Assembly (NCBI GenBank): GCA_030656015.1
Contig: JAUSNX010000010.1
Location: forward strand, 1-64,000
Length of the DNA stretch: 64,000 bases
Reading direction: 5' to 3'
Source: Methanobacteriaceae archaeon
GTDB taxonomy: Archaea; Methanobacteriota; Methanobacteria; Methanobacteriales; Methanobacteriaceae
Positions 9,616 through 20,216 of this stretch are shown in pieces (the first letter of the stretch is position 1; every line of letters begins with the position of its first letter). The notes below the pieces were generated by a model. The model was not told the DNA's origin, ran no database searches, and was given only the letters and a program-made list of their open reading frames with translations. The position numbers and the translations under genes were made by a program.

Positions 9616-10086
9616 TTATAATGCGCTTAAAAGTTGATCTGGAGATTTATATCCCTCAATTTTTTTAATTTCTTCCCCATTAGAGTTCATAATTATTAAA
9701 GTTGGAATACTGTATATTCCATATTTAGATGACAGTTCTGGATTGGTATCCACATCTATTTTAACTGCCACATAATTTTGGGACAGTTTCTGGGTAACCT
9801 TTTCATTTACTAGAGTTTCTGATTCTAGTTGTTGGCAGGCAGGGCACCAGTTAGCTGAGAAAAATGCAAATACTAATTTATTTGTTTTTTGAGCTTCTGA
9901 AATAGCAGAGTCAAGATTATTGTACCATTTCAAACTATAAGATTGATTAGATTCATTAGAAACATTATTATAATTATTAGTTAATGACTGATTGCTATTA
10001 TTAAAACTGTTTAAAGCCATGGCCACACCAGCAATTACTACTATTATCAAAGCAGCAATAACCCAGATTTTAAGAGAAATCTTCAT
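9616..10086 (-). CDS. membrane-anchored thioredoxin-fold protein
   Basis: An N-terminal hydrophobic helix (residues 5-25) anchors the protein with the thioredoxin domain outside. An Asn/Ser-rich linker (about 27-50) follows, then the domain with active site FFSANWCPACQQLE near residue 80 and cis-proline in YSIPTLIIM. It would reduce or oxidise exported thiols using electrons from the adjacent CcdA. No ribosome binding site precedes the ATG, but a TATA-like TAAATTATATG lies about 28 bases upstream, which suggests a leaderless transcript. Confidence 0.85.
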   Translation of the reverse strand: MKISLKIWVIAALIIVVIAGVAMALNSFNNSNQSLTNNYNNVSNESNQSYSLKWYNNLDSAISEAQKTNKLVFAFFSANWCPACQQLESETLVNEKVTQKLSQNYVAVKIDVDTNPELSSKYGIYSIPTLIIMNSNGEEIKKIEGYKSPDQLLSAL

Positions 10087-10234
10087 AAATGATGATTATG
10101 TGATTACTACACATATAATTTACGATAATTGTAATGTCCTTTAGATAATTAAATATTGTATAATTAAAATCATGAAAAAGTTAAATAAAAAAAATAGAAT
10201 AAATAGAACAAAATAATTCAATTAATTAATTCAG

Positions 10235-11101
10235 TTAATAATTCAACTTAACTATAACATTAGAACCTTCTGCAACCCCCAAATCCCTGGAAGTAGGGCC
10301 ACATTTTGTATTTAAAAGAGAAAATACTGGTTTTTCTCCAAAATCAATTTCAGTAAGACCCTCATAATTACCTAAACCTTTAGATATAATTAATTCAGCA
10401 TTATCAAGCATGTGTCGAAATTCAGAGGATACTTGCTCATAAATAACACCTATAGAATCCGTGCCTGTGGTTACCAGTTTTGCCATCCGTTCAAGGCCCA
10501 CTTGATAAGCATCATCTAAACAAGCATCATTAAGTATAGGATTTTCTTTTACAGCTACAGTTACTTCCAAACCATATTCTTCCATCTTTTTTATTAATAA
10601 TTTGTCAAAAACAATTTCTCCAGTATTGTCCGCCAAGTAAAGAACAGTTTTAACTGATTTAAGTGATTTTTCAAGTTCTGGAGTGTGATTTATAACTAGA
10701 GGGGCCTTAATCGTGTCCACCATTAAATTTAATGGATCACAGTTTACTCCCAGAGCTCCGAAATCTATTAAATTGCCAACAATGGCTGCTTTAACAAACA
10801 TTTCCAGATCTTCTTCGCCTTGGAGAAATTCTATTAATTGAGGAAGGAATTCTTCTGCAATTTCATTGCACTTTGCTTTAATATGCAAGTAAGGATCAGG
10901 ATTGCCAGTTTTTTCTTTAATAAGACGATGGATACTGGTTCCAATAACATTAGAAACAGCACCATTATGAAATTCACGGCCTAAAAGAACAGTTATTTCA
11001 GCCATGATTTCAATTTTTAGATTTTCATCACCAGTGGCCAAATCCAGGGCCTCTTGGGCCTGTCTTAGGAAACAGGGAGCACATTCATAGTAGACTTTCA
11101 T
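10235..11101 (-). CDS. DUF89 damage-control phosphatase family protein (ARMT1-like)
   Basis: The 288-residue protein starts with the family signature YYECAPCFLRQAQEAL. It contains the metal-binding segment YLADNTGEIVFDKLL near residue 155 and SKGLGNYEGL near residue 240. DUF89 enzymes are metal-dependent phosphatases thought to remove damaged phospho-metabolites; the physiological substrate in methanogens is unknown. ATG 11101 follows GGTGTGAT. It lies downstream of the sulfur-carrier gene on the same strand with a 113-base gap, so co-transcription is possible but not clear. Confidence 0.85.
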   Translation of the reverse strand: MKVYYECAPCFLRQAQEALDLATGDENLKIEIMAEITVLLGREFHNGAVSNVIGTSIHRLIKEKTGNPDPYLHIKAKCNEIAEEFLPQLIEFLQGEEDLEMFVKAAIVGNLIDFGALGVNCDPLNLMVDTIKAPLVINHTPELEKSLKSVKTVLYLADNTGEIVFDKLLIKKMEEYGLEVTVAVKENPILNDACLDDAYQVGLERMAKLVTTGTDSIGVIYEQVSSEFRHMLDNAELIISKGLGNYEGLTEIDFGEKPVFSLLNTKCGPTSRDLGVAEGSNVIVKLNY

Positions 11102-11214
11102 TTAATCACACCATTAACTATTAAAAATAAATAATTTAATAAATTAAATAAAGATATTAAGTAATATTATTAAGAGTTAGATAACTATTGGATTTAAATA
11201 ACCTTAGTTTAAAA

Positions 11215-11415
11215 TTATCCACCATATATAACCTTAATAACTTCAATAATATCCCCATCAGCAATTATTTCTTCCTCTATGACAATCTGACCATTTTTTT
11301 TAACAACCACTGTTTCTAATGGAAAATCCATATCTTCTAAAACACTTTTAATGGTTTTTTCTTCTGAAACTTCTCTGGATTCCTTTTCATCACCAATGAT
11401 TAATGTAAATTTCAT
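11215..11415 (-). CDS. MoaD/ThiS-family ubiquitin-like sulfur carrier (SAMP-like)
   Basis: The 66-residue protein has the beta-grasp pattern of MoaD/ThiS proteins and ends in Gly-Gly (VIKVIYGG), the tail that is adenylated and thiocarboxylated. GGGGAGAT precedes the ATG. It lies 59 bases downstream of a TtuA/Ncs6-like thiolase on the same strand, so it most likely delivers sulfur for tRNA 2-thiouridine formation, as TtuB does for TtuA in Thermus. It may also be conjugated to proteins; that part is inference. Confidence 0.85.
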   Translation of the reverse strand: MKFTLIIGDEKESREVSEEKTIKSVLEDMDFPLETVVVKKNGQIVIEEEIIADGDIIEVIKVIYGG

Positions 11416-11474
11416 TTAATCTCCCCTGAATATTATTCTAATATATTTTAATATATAATTACTCAATATGGTCC

Positions 11475-12395
11475 CTATTTATCCAGTTCACTGCAAAAAA
11501 TACAGGTCCGGCACAGTTCATGAGCAGAGGGCTCACCACAGCGAGTGCATTTTCCCATATTAAATTCTTTAGTAAATTCTTTTTTTATAAATGGTTTTAG
11601 CTTATCAAATCCTCTTAAAGTCGAGTACATGATAGTGGGATGGTTTTGAGACAATTGCTTTATAAATTGGCCCACTTCGCCTCGGAAAGAATCACTGGCA
11701 TAAGGACAACCTGCAAAATGAACTTCCAACTTTCTGGCCAGCGCATAAAGAGCTACTTCTTTTTCTGGAATCTCCCTTAGAGGTTTAATCTTCACTGTGA
11801 ACTTTTCACTTCTGGAACTGGTTTTAGGGCCAATTCGAGTTAGATTTTCAATATTGCCTTCTAAATAATTCATTAAAATGGCCTGGGTTTCATCATCAAG
11901 ATTATGACCTGTAGCAATTTTAGTTGCTCCAACATTTCTAGCCTCTCTATTTAAAATCCAGCGCCTAAAAACACCACAGTAAGTACAGGCCCCTCTTTGA
12001 GAAGAGGTTGACATTATATCATCCAGCGTGGTATCAAATGAGTCTTTAAAAGTAACTACATTGTGTTCTATCCCTAAACGTCGGGCATGGTCACGAGCTA
12101 TTCTTACCCCATCTTCCCGATATCCTTTGATACCTTCATCAATGGTTACCGCAGTCATTTCAATTATATTTCTTTCATAAAGTGAATTTAATATATCCAG
12201 AACCATAACACTGTCTTTACCACCAGATAGGGCCACCAGAACTTTATCTCCCTTATCAATGAGTTTGTACTTGCGAATATCTTTCAATACCTTTTGCTGT
12301 GTTCCTTGAATAAAGCAATCCTGACAAAGTCTCTGTCCAGAATGCTTTTTTTCAATAATAACATCAGGGGCACCACATTTGGTACATGTTTTCAT
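11475..12395 (-). CDS. TtuA/Ncs6-type tRNA 2-thiolation protein
   Basis: The 306-residue ATP-pyrophosphatase has all the expected marks. An N-terminal zinc ribbon uses C4, C7, C24 and C27. The PP-loop SGGKDS is at residues 57-62. Cys137, Cys140 and Cys230 match the three-cysteine [4Fe-4S] site of TtuA. A C-terminal zinc ribbon has CTRCGEP and CRTCIFC. It activates a tRNA uridine by adenylation and inserts sulfur, probably from the adjacent ubiquitin-like carrier. GGAG precedes the ATG. Confidence 0.88.
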   Translation of the reverse strand: MKTCTKCGAPDVIIEKKHSGQRLCQDCFIQGTQQKVLKDIRKYKLIDKGDKVLVALSGGKDSVMVLDILNSLYERNIIEMTAVTIDEGIKGYREDGVRIARDHARRLGIEHNVVTFKDSFDTTLDDIMSTSSQRGACTYCGVFRRWILNREARNVGATKIATGHNLDDETQAILMNYLEGNIENLTRIGPKTSSRSEKFTVKIKPLREIPEKEVALYALARKLEVHFAGCPYASDSFRGEVGQFIKQLSQNHPTIMYSTLRGFDKLKPFIKKEFTKEFNMGKCTRCGEPSAHELCRTCIFCSELDK

Positions 12396-12703
12396 TTTTT
12401 TACTCCAGTAAAATAAAATTGATTTAATACCTATTAAATCTTGATTTTAAATAATTAATGATTTTAAAATATTAGATTAAAATTTAGATTGAATAGTTGT
12501 CCTTCTTATTGAAATTTAATAAATTAATTCAAATATCTTTATGTAGATTATATTATAATTGTAGATATAAAATTTTGAATATATTAAATTTAATTTGGAA
12601 TATTCAATTAATTTGATTAGATATCTAAAATATTATTTTTATTAAACATGCACTTCAAGTGTAAAAAAATACACTAACTGTGAAATTTAGACAAAAATTT
12701 AAA
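12396..12703. other. A+T-rich intergenic region
   Basis: No gene is visible between the thiolase gene and the upstream dihydropteroate-synthase-like gene on the same strand. The only structure seen is a hairpin with a U-rich loop near 12658-12675, plus TATA-like sequence that could drive the thiolase operon. Confidence 0.6.
12658..12675 (-). terminator. possible terminator hairpin
   Basis: Inverted AGTGTA/TACACT arms flank six A (T on the coding strand) about 28 bases beyond the stop of the minus-strand gene ending at 12704. Minus-strand RNA would form a six-base stem with a U-rich loop. Confidence 0.35.
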
Positions 12704-14284
12704 TTAAATAGAAAAAGGTTTTTTAAATAATTCAAAGTCCTGAGTATAGTTTTTCCCAGTAATCATTGCAATTTCTGCTTTTTGAAGTTCTGAACCCAAA
12801 TAGGCAGCATGTTCCAGACGACTTACCAGTTGTCGGTTTAAAAGTTCTTCATATATCTTCTTAGCTGATTGGCCAACAATGGCCACATCAGGTTCCATAT
12901 TTTTATAATGAACAACCATTATCTCATTATCATTTATCATGATCTTGAAACTTCCAGCCTCATCCTGCACGAATTTTTTAGTTCCCTCCGCTTCAAAAAC
13001 CGGCACATCAAATTCTTCCACCACTTTCTCAGGAATTCTTTTATCCTTGAAAGCCAGGAGATTAATTCCCAGATCTTTAGGAATAGAACCCCTATTTTTA
13101 GCTAAAAACATCATTTTAGATGATACCGCAAGTTCATAAACACTTCGAACTGTTTTGCCGCTTTCTTCAGGAGTAAATAATATACTGGCCCCTAGTTCCA
13201 TAGCTATGCCTGAGAGAAGAGAATTGACACCCGTCGAATCTGTGTCTAAAAGCTCTGTAACATTGCCTACACCAAAAAAAACAGGTTCTGGATTTTTATC
13301 ATGATACTGATGGCAGGCCATTATAGAATCTACAATACTCCTGCTGTTAATTGGATCAAGAATTAAATCAGCCACTAAATCAATTTTCTTACATTTTTCT
13401 CGAAGCTCTTCCAACGAACTGACCCTTTCCTCCACAGTATGAGGAACCCAGCCCCTTTGGAAATCCGTGGGAAGAATAACTGCTGGAATTTGTTTTTCTT
13501 CCATCAAAGGAAGCATTTCTTCACAATTTCCATGATCTAAACTTAAAACCATATCTACACCGGATTTTACGGCGGATTCTATCTCCAGTGGGTTCAAAGT
13601 GTCTATACTTACGGGAATATCACCAGCTATCTGTTTGAGAGTTGAAACCATTTCTGGAATTTTATGGGCCAGATTTTCACCAGCCACCATCCCAATATCA
13701 ACCATGTCCGCTCCGCTTTTTATAAAGTATTCTGCTTTTTTAATAAGATCTTCAGTAGTTAAAAGAGGAGCATTGGCTATTTCTGCCAACACTCTCATGG
13801 GAAAGTCTTCCCCAACAGGTAATTTACCAACTAAAATATTATTATTCTTTTTAAGAAGTTTATTGGTTAGTTTTTCATCTTTTTCAAAATCTTCAATAAA
13901 TTCCAAAGCCTTTTGACGTTGTTCTGCTTCAATAAGTTTATCAGCTGAAGTTATGGTTGAAAGTTCTAATTTATCCAGAGCATCAAGGACTATTTGCAAG
14001 TCAGCCGCGTCAGTTGGTCCTTTATATGCTGGAATTCCAGTTTCTTTCTGAATTAATTTAGCATCTTTACGAATAAGGCCGGGGATAATTATCATATCCA
14101 AATCATCCAAATCAATTAAATTGCTTGATTCAAGTTCTTTAATTTCATTAGATATTTTTCTAGGCGTTAAAAAAGCCGCTACAGGAGTATTGACAACATG
14201 AACAAATACATCCTGTTTTGAACTAGCTGAAAACTTTTTTACCAGTCCTTCAGCCAGCTTTCCGGTGATGATAATAACTTTCAT
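12704..14284 (-). CDS. dihydropteroate synthase-like protein of methanogens
   Basis: The 526-residue protein has an N-terminal domain of about 170 residues that is specific to archaea (DUF6513 type). A DHPS-like TIM barrel follows: [15 protein letters not shown] near residue 190, [19 protein letters not shown] near 224 and LSLDHGN. A C-terminal domain of about 120 residues ends the protein. Proteins of this family (TIGR00284) are linked by genome distribution to methanopterin biosynthesis, but I know of no settled reaction for this subgroup. GAGGAATT precedes the ATG. It is adjacent to and divergent from the por operon. Confidence 0.8.
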   Translation of the reverse strand: MKVIIITGKLAEGLVKKFSASSKQDVFVHVVNTPVAAFLTPRKISNEIKELESSNLIDLDDLDMIIIPGLIRKDAKLIQKETGIPAYKGPTDAADLQIVLDALDKLELSTITSADKLIEAEQRQKALEFIEDFEKDEKLTNKLLKKNNNILVGKLPVGEDFPMRVLAEIANAPLLTTEDLIKKAEYFIKSGADMVDIGMVAGENLAHKIPEMVSTLKQIAGDIPVSIDTLNPLEIESAVKSGVDMVLSLDHGNCEEMLPLMEEKQIPAVILPTDFQRGWVPHTVEERVSSLEELREKCKKIDLVADLILDPINSRSIVDSIMACHQYHDKNPEPVFFGVGNVTELLDTDSTGVNSLLSGIAMELGASILFTPEESGKTVRSVYELAVSSKMMFLAKNRGSIPKDLGINLLAFKDKRIPEKVVEEFDVPVFEAEGTKKFVQDEAGSFKIMINDNEIMVVHYKNMEPDVAIVGQSAKKIYEELLNRQLVSRLEHAAYLGSELQKAEIAMITGKNYTQDFELFKKPFSI

Positions 14285-14421
14285 TATAATTCCTCAGTCT
14301 TTTATTGATAATTCTGTGCTAATTAATCATCGAAATATATCAAAATATTATCAAACTTTAACTAATAATTTCATTAATACTATACTTTATTTCATGGCAC
14401 CATCATGTATATATATATTAA

Positions 14422-14459
<38 letters not shown>

Positions 14460-14460
14460 T

Positions 14461-14988
14461 ATGATCGAAATTCGCTTTCACGGACGCGGTGGTCAGGGCT
14501 CTGTTACAGCGGCAGAGATTTTAGCAAAGGCTGCTTTCGAAGATGGAAAGTATTCACAAGCATTTCCCTTTTTTGGCGTTGAAAGAAGAGGCGCTCCCGT
14601 CATGGCATTCACAAGAATAAACGATGAACCAATTAGACGACGATATCAAGTTTATAACCCAGATTACGTTGTAGTACTTGATGAAGGACTTTTAGAAGTA
14701 GTAGATGTGTTTTCAGGTCTTAAAAGCCACAGTATGGCAATTATAAATACTCAGGGAGAAGCACCTGAACACGAAGGCTCTGAAACCCATGTAATAGATG
14801 CTACAGGAATTGCACTGGAAAAGTTAGGTTTACCAATTGTAAATACTGTTATGCTTGGTGCATTTGCAGGAGCTACAGGACAAGTAAGCCTTGATTCCAT
14901 TATAAAAATTATAAAAGAAACTTTCCCAGGTAAAGTTGGAGAAAAAAACGCTGTTGCTGCTAAAGCAGCTTACGAGCATGTTAAATGA
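14461..14988 (+). CDS. porC: pyruvate:ferredoxin oxidoreductase gamma subunit
   Basis: The 175-residue subunit has the family start [23 protein letters not shown] and the [13 protein letters not shown] segment. In autotrophic methanogens Por runs in reverse, carboxylating acetyl-CoA to pyruvate with reduced ferredoxin. The ATG follows a strong GGAGGT. It heads a porC-D-A-B-E-F series; a TATA-like run (TATATATATTAAAA, 14409-14422) lies upstream. Confidence 0.96.
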   Translation: MIEIRFHGRGGQGSVTAAEILAKAAFEDGKYSQAFPFFGVERRGAPVMAFTRINDEPIRRRYQVYNPDYVVVLDEGLLEVVDVFSGLKSHSMAIINTQGEAPEHEGSETHVIDATGIALEKLGLPIVNTVMLGAFAGATGQVSLDSIIKIIKETFPGKVGEKNAVAAKAAYEHVK

Positions 14989-15117
14989 GTTAAATCCAAT
15001 TCATTTAATATTTTAATAAATTAAATAACAACTAAAATTTAGAAATAAAAAAGTTTTGAAATTAGAATTAATAAAATTTAAAATTTTAAAACAAATTAAT
15101 TTTAACAGGTGATTATC

Positions 15118-15360
15118 ATGGAATCCATCGGAGGAGCTGTCAAAAAACCCGGAAGTACCCGGAATAATAAGACAGGAAGTTGGAGAACATTTAAGCCCAT
15201 ACTTGACAAGGAAACATGCATAGATTGCGATAACTGCATTATTTTCTGTCCAGAGGGTTGTTTAAATAAAGAACACGATATTGATTACGATTATTGCAAA
15301 GGGTGCGGCATATGTGCCGAAGAATGCCCTGTAAAAGCCATAAAAATGGAGAGAGAATAA
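15118..15360 (+). CDS. porD: pyruvate:ferredoxin oxidoreductase delta subunit (ferredoxin-like)
   Basis: The 80-residue protein carries two [4Fe-4S] motifs, [15 protein letters not shown] and [12 protein letters not shown], and passes electrons between the TPP subunit and external ferredoxin. An upstream in-frame GTG at 15109 lies inside the AGGTGAT ribosome binding site, so ATG 15118 is chosen. It lies 129 bases after porC, a larger gap than elsewhere in the cluster, and overlaps the porA start by one base. Confidence 0.95.
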   Translation: MESIGGAVKKPGSTRNNKTGSWRTFKPILDKETCIDCDNCIIFCPEGCLNKEHDIDYDYCKGCGICAEECPVKAIKMERE

Positions 15361-16517
15361 TGGTTCTTAAAGTTATGACTGCTAACCGAGCAGTATCAGA
15401 GGCTGTAAGTCTTGCCAGACCACAAGTTATTCCAGTTTACCCCATTACTCCACAAACAACAATATCCGAATATTTGGCCCAATTTGTGGCTGATGGAGAG
15501 CTAGATGCAGAATTTATAAGAGTAGAATCTGAACACAGTTCTATGAGTGCCGCCATAGGTGCTTCTGGAACAGGAGTAAGAGTATTTACTGCTACATCAT
15601 CCCAGGGGCTACTTTTAATGCACGAAGTTCTTTTTGCAGCTGCCGGTCTAAGAACCCCTATAGTTATGGCCAATGCCAACAGGGCTGTTGCAGCCCCACT
15701 AAGTATCTGGAATGATCATCAAGACTCAATTTCACAAAGGGATGCTGGATGGATACAAATTTATGTTGAAGACGGACAGGAAGCTTTGGACTCTGTTTTA
15801 CGCTCATATAAAATTTCAGAAGATAAGGATGTTCTTTTGCCAAGTATGGTCTGTCTGGATGGTTTCATACTAACCCATACCGTAGAACCTGTGGACATAC
15901 CTACCCATGAACAAGTAGATAACTTCTTACCAGAATACGTATCCGAGCATTTATATCTTGACCCAGAAAGGCCCATGTCTATTGGAACTCTTGCCGATCC
16001 TAATTATTACATGGAAGCCCGATACCAAATGGAATTAGCTATGGAAAGATCACTGAAGGTAGTTAAAAAAGTTAACAAAGAATTTGGTGAAATATTTGGT
16101 AGAGAATATGGTTCCGTGGAAGAATATTATTGTGAAGATGCAGAAATCATATTAGTCACCATGGGATCTCTATGCAGTACCATAAGAGATGTGGTGGACG
16201 AATTAAGGGCTAATGGAGAAAAAGTAGGTATGTTAAAGATTAGAACTTACCGGCCATTCCCTAAAGAAGACATTTATAATGTCCTTAAAAACGCTAATAA
16301 AATAGCTGTTCTTGATAAGAACATTACCTTTGGTATTGGAGGAGCATTATACGCCGACCTGAAAGCATCAATTAATTTCCAGGACATTGAGATTTACGGA
16401 TTTATTGTAGGTCTTGGCGGAAGAGATATTACTCCAACCCACCTCAAAGACATTGTAAATAAGACTAAAAACCCTACCCAGGACATTACCTGGATCGGAT
16501 TAAAGGAGGGAGTCTAA
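15360..16517 (+). CDS. porA: pyruvate:ferredoxin oxidoreductase alpha subunit
   Basis: The 385-residue subunit begins [15 protein letters not shown] and shows the conserved [33 protein letters not shown] and [11 protein letters not shown] segments of the pyrimidine-binding and catalytic face. The reading frame is open upstream, but ATG 15360 overlaps the porD stop (TAATG), the normal start for a translationally coupled subunit, and the upstream extension does not match the family. Confidence 0.95.
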   Translation: MVLKVMTANRAVSEAVSLARPQVIPVYPITPQTTISEYLAQFVADGELDAEFIRVESEHSSMSAAIGASGTGVRVFTATSSQGLLLMHEVLFAAAGLRTPIVMANANRAVAAPLSIWNDHQDSISQRDAGWIQIYVEDGQEALDSVLRSYKISEDKDVLLPSMVCLDGFILTHTVEPVDIPTHEQVDNFLPEYVSEHLYLDPERPMSIGTLADPNYYMEARYQMELAMERSLKVVKKVNKEFGEIFGREYGSVEEYYCEDAEIILVTMGSLCSTIRDVVDELRANGEKVGMLKIRTYRPFPKEDIYNVLKNANKIAVLDKNITFGIGGALYADLKASINFQDIEIYGFIVGLGGRDITPTHLKDIVNKTKNPTQDITWIGLKEGV

Positions 16518-17384
16518 ATGAAAATACCTGAAGAAGAATTACTCGCCCCGGGTCACCGTGGTTGTGCCGGATGTGGTGCTACCATAGGTGTAAGACTAGC
16601 ACTTAAAATGTTAGGCAAAAACACCGTTGCTGTTTCTTCAACTGGTTGTTTAGAGGTAATTACTACCCCTTATCCTGAAACCGCGTGGGAAATTCCTTGG
16701 ATACATGTTGGATTTGAAAACGCAGCGGCGGTAGCTTCAGGAGTAGAAAGGGCCCTAAAAGCTCAGGGAAAAGATGATGTTAATGTTGTAGCATTTGCTG
16801 GAGACGGTGGAACAGCAGATATTGGTATGCAAGCTTTATCTGGAGCAATGGAAAGAGGTCACAACCTGATTTACATTTGTTACGATAACGAAGCTTACAT
16901 GAACACCGGTATTCAGAGAAGTGGATCCACACCTTATGGTGCATCTACAACCACCAGCCCCCATGGAAAAGAAAGTTTTGGTGAAGATAAACCTAAGAAA
17001 AATGTTCCCATGATTATGGCAGCGCATGGTGTGCCTTATGTGGCTACTGCGTCCATATCTTATCCAGAAGATTTCATGAAAAAAGTTAAAAAAGCCGCTG
17101 AAATTGAAGGGCCAGCTTATATTCACCTCAATCAACCATGTACCACAGGTTGGGGTTATGATCCATCAAAAACTATAGATATAGGCCGTCTAGCTGTAGA
17201 AACAGGCTCATGGATTTTATATGAAATCGTTGATGGTGAATTTAAGGTTACTTATAGACCAATGCAACGAAAACCAGTGAATGAATATTTGAATGCTCAA
17301 AAAAGATTTAAGCACTTGGAAGATGAGGAAAAAGATAAGATTCAGGAATACGTTGACAAAGTATGTACTGAGCTTAGGATATAG
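16518..17384 (+). CDS. porB: pyruvate:ferredoxin oxidoreductase beta subunit (TPP-binding)
   Basis: The 288-residue subunit has the N-terminal cluster cysteines [11 protein letters not shown] (C16, C19). It also has the thiamine pyrophosphate motif [14 protein letters not shown] through [10 protein letters not shown], and a conserved CTTGW near residue 208. The ATG directly follows the porA stop, with GGAGGG inside the end of porA. Confidence 0.96.
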   Translation: MKIPEEELLAPGHRGCAGCGATIGVRLALKMLGKNTVAVSSTGCLEVITTPYPETAWEIPWIHVGFENAAAVASGVERALKAQGKDDVNVVAFAGDGGTADIGMQALSGAMERGHNLIYICYDNEAYMNTGIQRSGSTPYGASTTTSPHGKESFGEDKPKKNVPMIMAAHGVPYVATASISYPEDFMKKVKKAAEIEGPAYIHLNQPCTTGWGYDPSKTIDIGRLAVETGSWILYEIVDGEFKVTYRPMQRKPVNEYLNAQKRFKHLEDEEKDKIQEYVDKVCTELRI

Positions 17385-17395
17385 GGGGCAGAAGA

Positions 17396-17887
17396 TTGGA
17401 TAAATTAATAGTTCAGCCAGAGTTATGCGATGGCTGTTTAGACTGCGAAGATGCCTGTTCTAAACTTTACGGCGTATCTAGAATAATGATACGGGAAGTT
17501 GAAGGTTCATATTATCCTATTATCTGTCAACAGTGCGAAGACGCTCCATGCAAAACTATCTGTCCTACAGAGGCCATTATAGAAAAAGAAATTCATTCTG
17601 AGAAATGTATTGGTTGTGGACTATGCATGATGGTTTGTCCATTTGGATCAGTAGCAATGGATGATAGAAAGGCTCAAAAATGTCACCAGTGTCCAGATCT
17701 TGATACACCAGCTTGTATTAAATCTTGCTCAAAAAGAGCCATTGCTTTGATTGACGCTGAAAAATTAAAGCTTGAAAAACAGACCAAACACATTGCCAAG
17801 TTATCTGGTGTGGGAAAACCTAAAAAAGGTTCAGACATTATGACTGTTTTGACTGCCAACGCCAGAGCCAAAGGAGCTTTTAAATAG
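17396..17887 (+). CDS. porE: ferredoxin-type protein of the Por cluster
   Basis: The 163-residue protein is an iron-sulfur protein of the HycB/CooF type. Its cysteine groups are [35 protein letters not shown] and [12 protein letters not shown], enough for four [4Fe-4S] clusters. Genes porE and porF follow porCDAB in Methanothermobacter too, where they are thought to carry electrons to or from Por. The start is TTG 17396, placed seven bases after AGGGGG that overlaps the porB stop; no ATG fits. Confidence 0.88.
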   Translation: MDKLIVQPELCDGCLDCEDACSKLYGVSRIMIREVEGSYYPIICQQCEDAPCKTICPTEAIIEKEIHSEKCIGCGLCMMVCPFGSVAMDDRKAQKCHQCPDLDTPACIKSCSKRAIALIDAEKLKLEKQTKHIAKLSGVGKPKKGSDIMTVLTANARAKGAFK

Positions 17888-17897
17888 GAGGCCTGGA

Positions 17898-18329
17898 ATG
17901 AAAGAACTAGTTTCAAAACCAGAACTATGCAACGAATGCATGAAATGCGAAAGGAATTGTCCTAAAAATGCTATAAGAGTAATAAATGGAGTTCCCATAT
18001 TTTGCATGCATTGTGCTCCTGAGAGAGCTCCCTGTTTAAATATTTGCCCAGAAGACGCTATAGAAGAAGTAGACGGAGCAATAGTAATTTTAAAAGAAAA
18101 TTGCATTGGATGTGGGCTCTGCCGGGATGCTTGCCCTATAGGTGTCATAAGCATGGATGAAAAAGGAATTGCCAATAAATGTGATCTTTGCTTTGAAGAA
18201 GAAACACCAATTTGTGTTTTGAGTTGCCCTACCGCCGCCCTAAAAACAGATTCTGAAGAATTAATTTCAGGAAAGCAGAACAAAATAGCCAAAGAACTGG
18301 AAAGATTAAAAAATATAATGAAATATTAA
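17898..18329 (+). CDS. porF: ferredoxin-type protein of the Por cluster
   Basis: This 143-residue iron-sulfur protein is paralogous to porE. Its groups are [37 protein letters not shown] and [16 protein letters not shown]. The ATG follows AGGAGG ten bases after the porE stop, so the pair is tightly coupled. A hairpin with a T tract follows immediately, which marks the end of the por operon. Confidence 0.88.
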   Translation: MKELVSKPELCNECMKCERNCPKNAIRVINGVPIFCMHCAPERAPCLNICPEDAIEEVDGAIVILKENCIGCGLCRDACPIGVISMDEKGIANKCDLCFEEETPICVLSCPTAALKTDSEELISGKQNKIAKELERLKNIMKY

Positions 18330-18332
18330 GTT

Positions 18333-18356
18333 CGGTTTAATTACCGGCCGTTTTTT
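18333..18356 (+). terminator. terminator of the por operon
   Basis: CGGT and ACCG arms with a six-base loop (18333-18346) are followed by GCCGTTTTTT, starting three bases after the porF stop codon. Confidence 0.65.
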
Positions 18357-18626
18357 CATTTTATTATTCCATTTATTTATTTATTTGATAATTAATTCAT
18401 TTCTATTCTTAACATTTAATTAAAAAATTCGTTTATTTTATTATTTGTTTTATTAATTTATTTTAGATCTTCAATAAGTTTAGTTATTTAAATAAATTGA
18501 AACAAATTTTTAATTATGCATTTTAAATGTATTATGGTAAATTTTAATTAATAGCAAGTAGTTAGTTTATTTATCTAATTTTTATTAAATTTGACTATAA
18601 TTCATTAACTGGAAAAAGGTGTTTTC

Positions 18627-19466
18627 ATGATTACTCAAAAAAAAATAGAAGATACAATTTGTGATCTTTATCATGATGCGGTTATCAATCTACCATCTGA
18701 TGTAAAATTTGCATTGCAAGGTGCTTACAAAAATGAGGATAGTGAGTTGGGACTGCTAAATCTTAAAGCTATCTTGGATAATATTGGTGCTGCTGAAGAA
18801 ATGGGTGTTCCTCTCTGTCAAGATACGGGTCTGCCAATAATATTTGTTAAGTTAGGTAATGTAAATGTGGAAAACCTATATCAAGGAATCAAAAATGGTG
18901 TAGAAAAAGCAACTAAAGAGGTCCCTTTAAGGCCTAATGTAGTTCATCCATTCACCAGAAAAAATACTGGAACTAATACTGGCCAGGGGATTCCCCAAAT
19001 AGATATTGAATTAATAGAAGAAGATTATTTAGAACTTACTATATTTCCCAAAGGATTTGGGTCTGAAAATAACAATGCCCTTAAAATGGCCCTTCCCGGT
19101 GAAGGTATAGATGGAGTAAATGAATTTGTGGTAGAAACTGTTATAAAGGCCCAAGGAAAACCATGCCCGCCGGTAATTGTAGGGGTTGGAATTGGTGGAT
19201 CATCAGATATGGCCATGAAAATGGCAAAAAAAGCACTGCTGGGTAAAGTAGGTGAGCGAAATCCAGAAGTGGAAATTGCAAAAATAGAAACCGATATTTT
19301 AGAAGAAATAAACCAGTCTGGTATCGGGCCTATGGGATTAGGTGGAAAAACCACTGCACTTGATGTAAAAATATTAACTGCAGATACCCATACCGCAGGA
19401 CTCCCTATTGGGGTTTGCATCCAGTGCTGGGCTGGGAGGCACGCTAGTGCTATTTTAAGGCCTTGA
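18627..19466 (+). CDS. fumA: fumarate hydratase class I, alpha subunit
   Basis: The 279-residue protein matches the N-terminal half of class I fumarases. It has [14 protein letters not shown] near residue 65, [19 protein letters not shown], a [12 protein letters not shown] segment, and the [18 protein letters not shown] and [11 protein letters not shown] segments. It hydrates fumarate to malate with a labile [4Fe-4S] cluster in the partial TCA pathway. The beta subunit is not in the window, so the two halves are encoded apart. AGGTG precedes the ATG. Confidence 0.93.
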   Translation: MITQKKIEDTICDLYHDAVINLPSDVKFALQGAYKNEDSELGLLNLKAILDNIGAAEEMGVPLCQDTGLPIIFVKLGNVNVENLYQGIKNGVEKATKEVPLRPNVVHPFTRKNTGTNTGQGIPQIDIELIEEDYLELTIFPKGFGSENNNALKMALPGEGIDGVNEFVVETVIKAQGKPCPPVIVGVGIGGSSDMAMKMAKKALLGKVGERNPEVEIAKIETDILEEINQSGIGPMGLGGKTTALDVKILTADTHTAGLPIGVCIQCWAGRHASAILRP

Positions 19467-19596
19467 ATTATTTAAATCCATATTCTAATTTTAAATTATA
19501 TTTATTTTTTCATATTATTTTAATTCAATTTTTAATATACAAATATCAATTTAAAAATCTTTATTTTGTTTTTTTCCAATTTATTTTTTCATTAAA

Positions 19597-20016
19597 TTAA
19601 ATTCTCAATAAAATTATCCCCGTTATTGTAAATAAAATTCAGCACACCTTGGTAATTGATATTTTATCACCTAAAAAAAGATTAGCTATAATAAAAGTAA
19701 CTAAAGGGAATGATGCAATTAAAGGAACAACTTCTGATGCATCTCCAGACTTTAAAGCATAATAATATAATAATTGTCCTAAAAGAGCAGCACATATTCC
19801 CTCTAGAGCAATAAAAACCCACCCCGATATATTCACATCAGTTAATGGACTGGCATCCGTATTGAATAATAACCATACCAACATAATCCCACTAATTATA
19901 AAACTTCTTATACATAGGGCTAATGCTGGACTGACACCTTCAAGTCCAATTTTTCCAAATATAGGGGCCAAACCAAAGAAAAAAGCAGCTAAAAGAGCAA
20001 AAATATAATAATTCAA
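19597..20016 (-). pseudogene. EamA/DMT-family transporter interrupted by an in-frame TGA
   Basis: The reading frame encodes 125 residues of a short EamA-type transporter with four membrane helices and the family's LYYYALKSGDASEVVPL segment. It stops at TGA 19641-19639 just after KISITKVC. Continuing in the same frame gives 13 more codons, ILFTITGIILLRI then TAA at 19597. That is the final hydrophobic helix expected in this family, where a Gly (GGA) commonly sits at the stop position. A single G-to-T change would explain it. The start is TTG 20016, five bases after AGGTGAT. The substrate is unknown. The truncated product may or may not work. Confidence 0.7.
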
Positions 20017-20216
20017 AAAAATCACCTAAGCTCCTTAAAGGTTTTTTAATTAGTTTAAAAAAATTAATTTATTAAATCCTTAAATTTTAATTTGAATTCA
20101 AGCATTTATTCTTTTTAATGGTTTATTAAGGAAATAAATAGTATTCAGAACTCTTGAGACATTAAATATAATTTAATTAATATGATTCAAAATAAAAATA
20201 AAAAGATAAGTGAATA

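Noticed and set aside
15294-15359. Longer N-terminus for porA
   Set aside because: The extra residues overlap porD and do not match the family. ATG 15360 overlaps the porD stop and gives the expected start.
19639-19641. TGA as selenocysteine in the EamA gene
   Set aside because: This transporter family has no selenoprotein members known to me, no SECIS-like structure is visible nearby, and Methanobacteriales are not generally selenocysteine users. A nonsense change is simpler.
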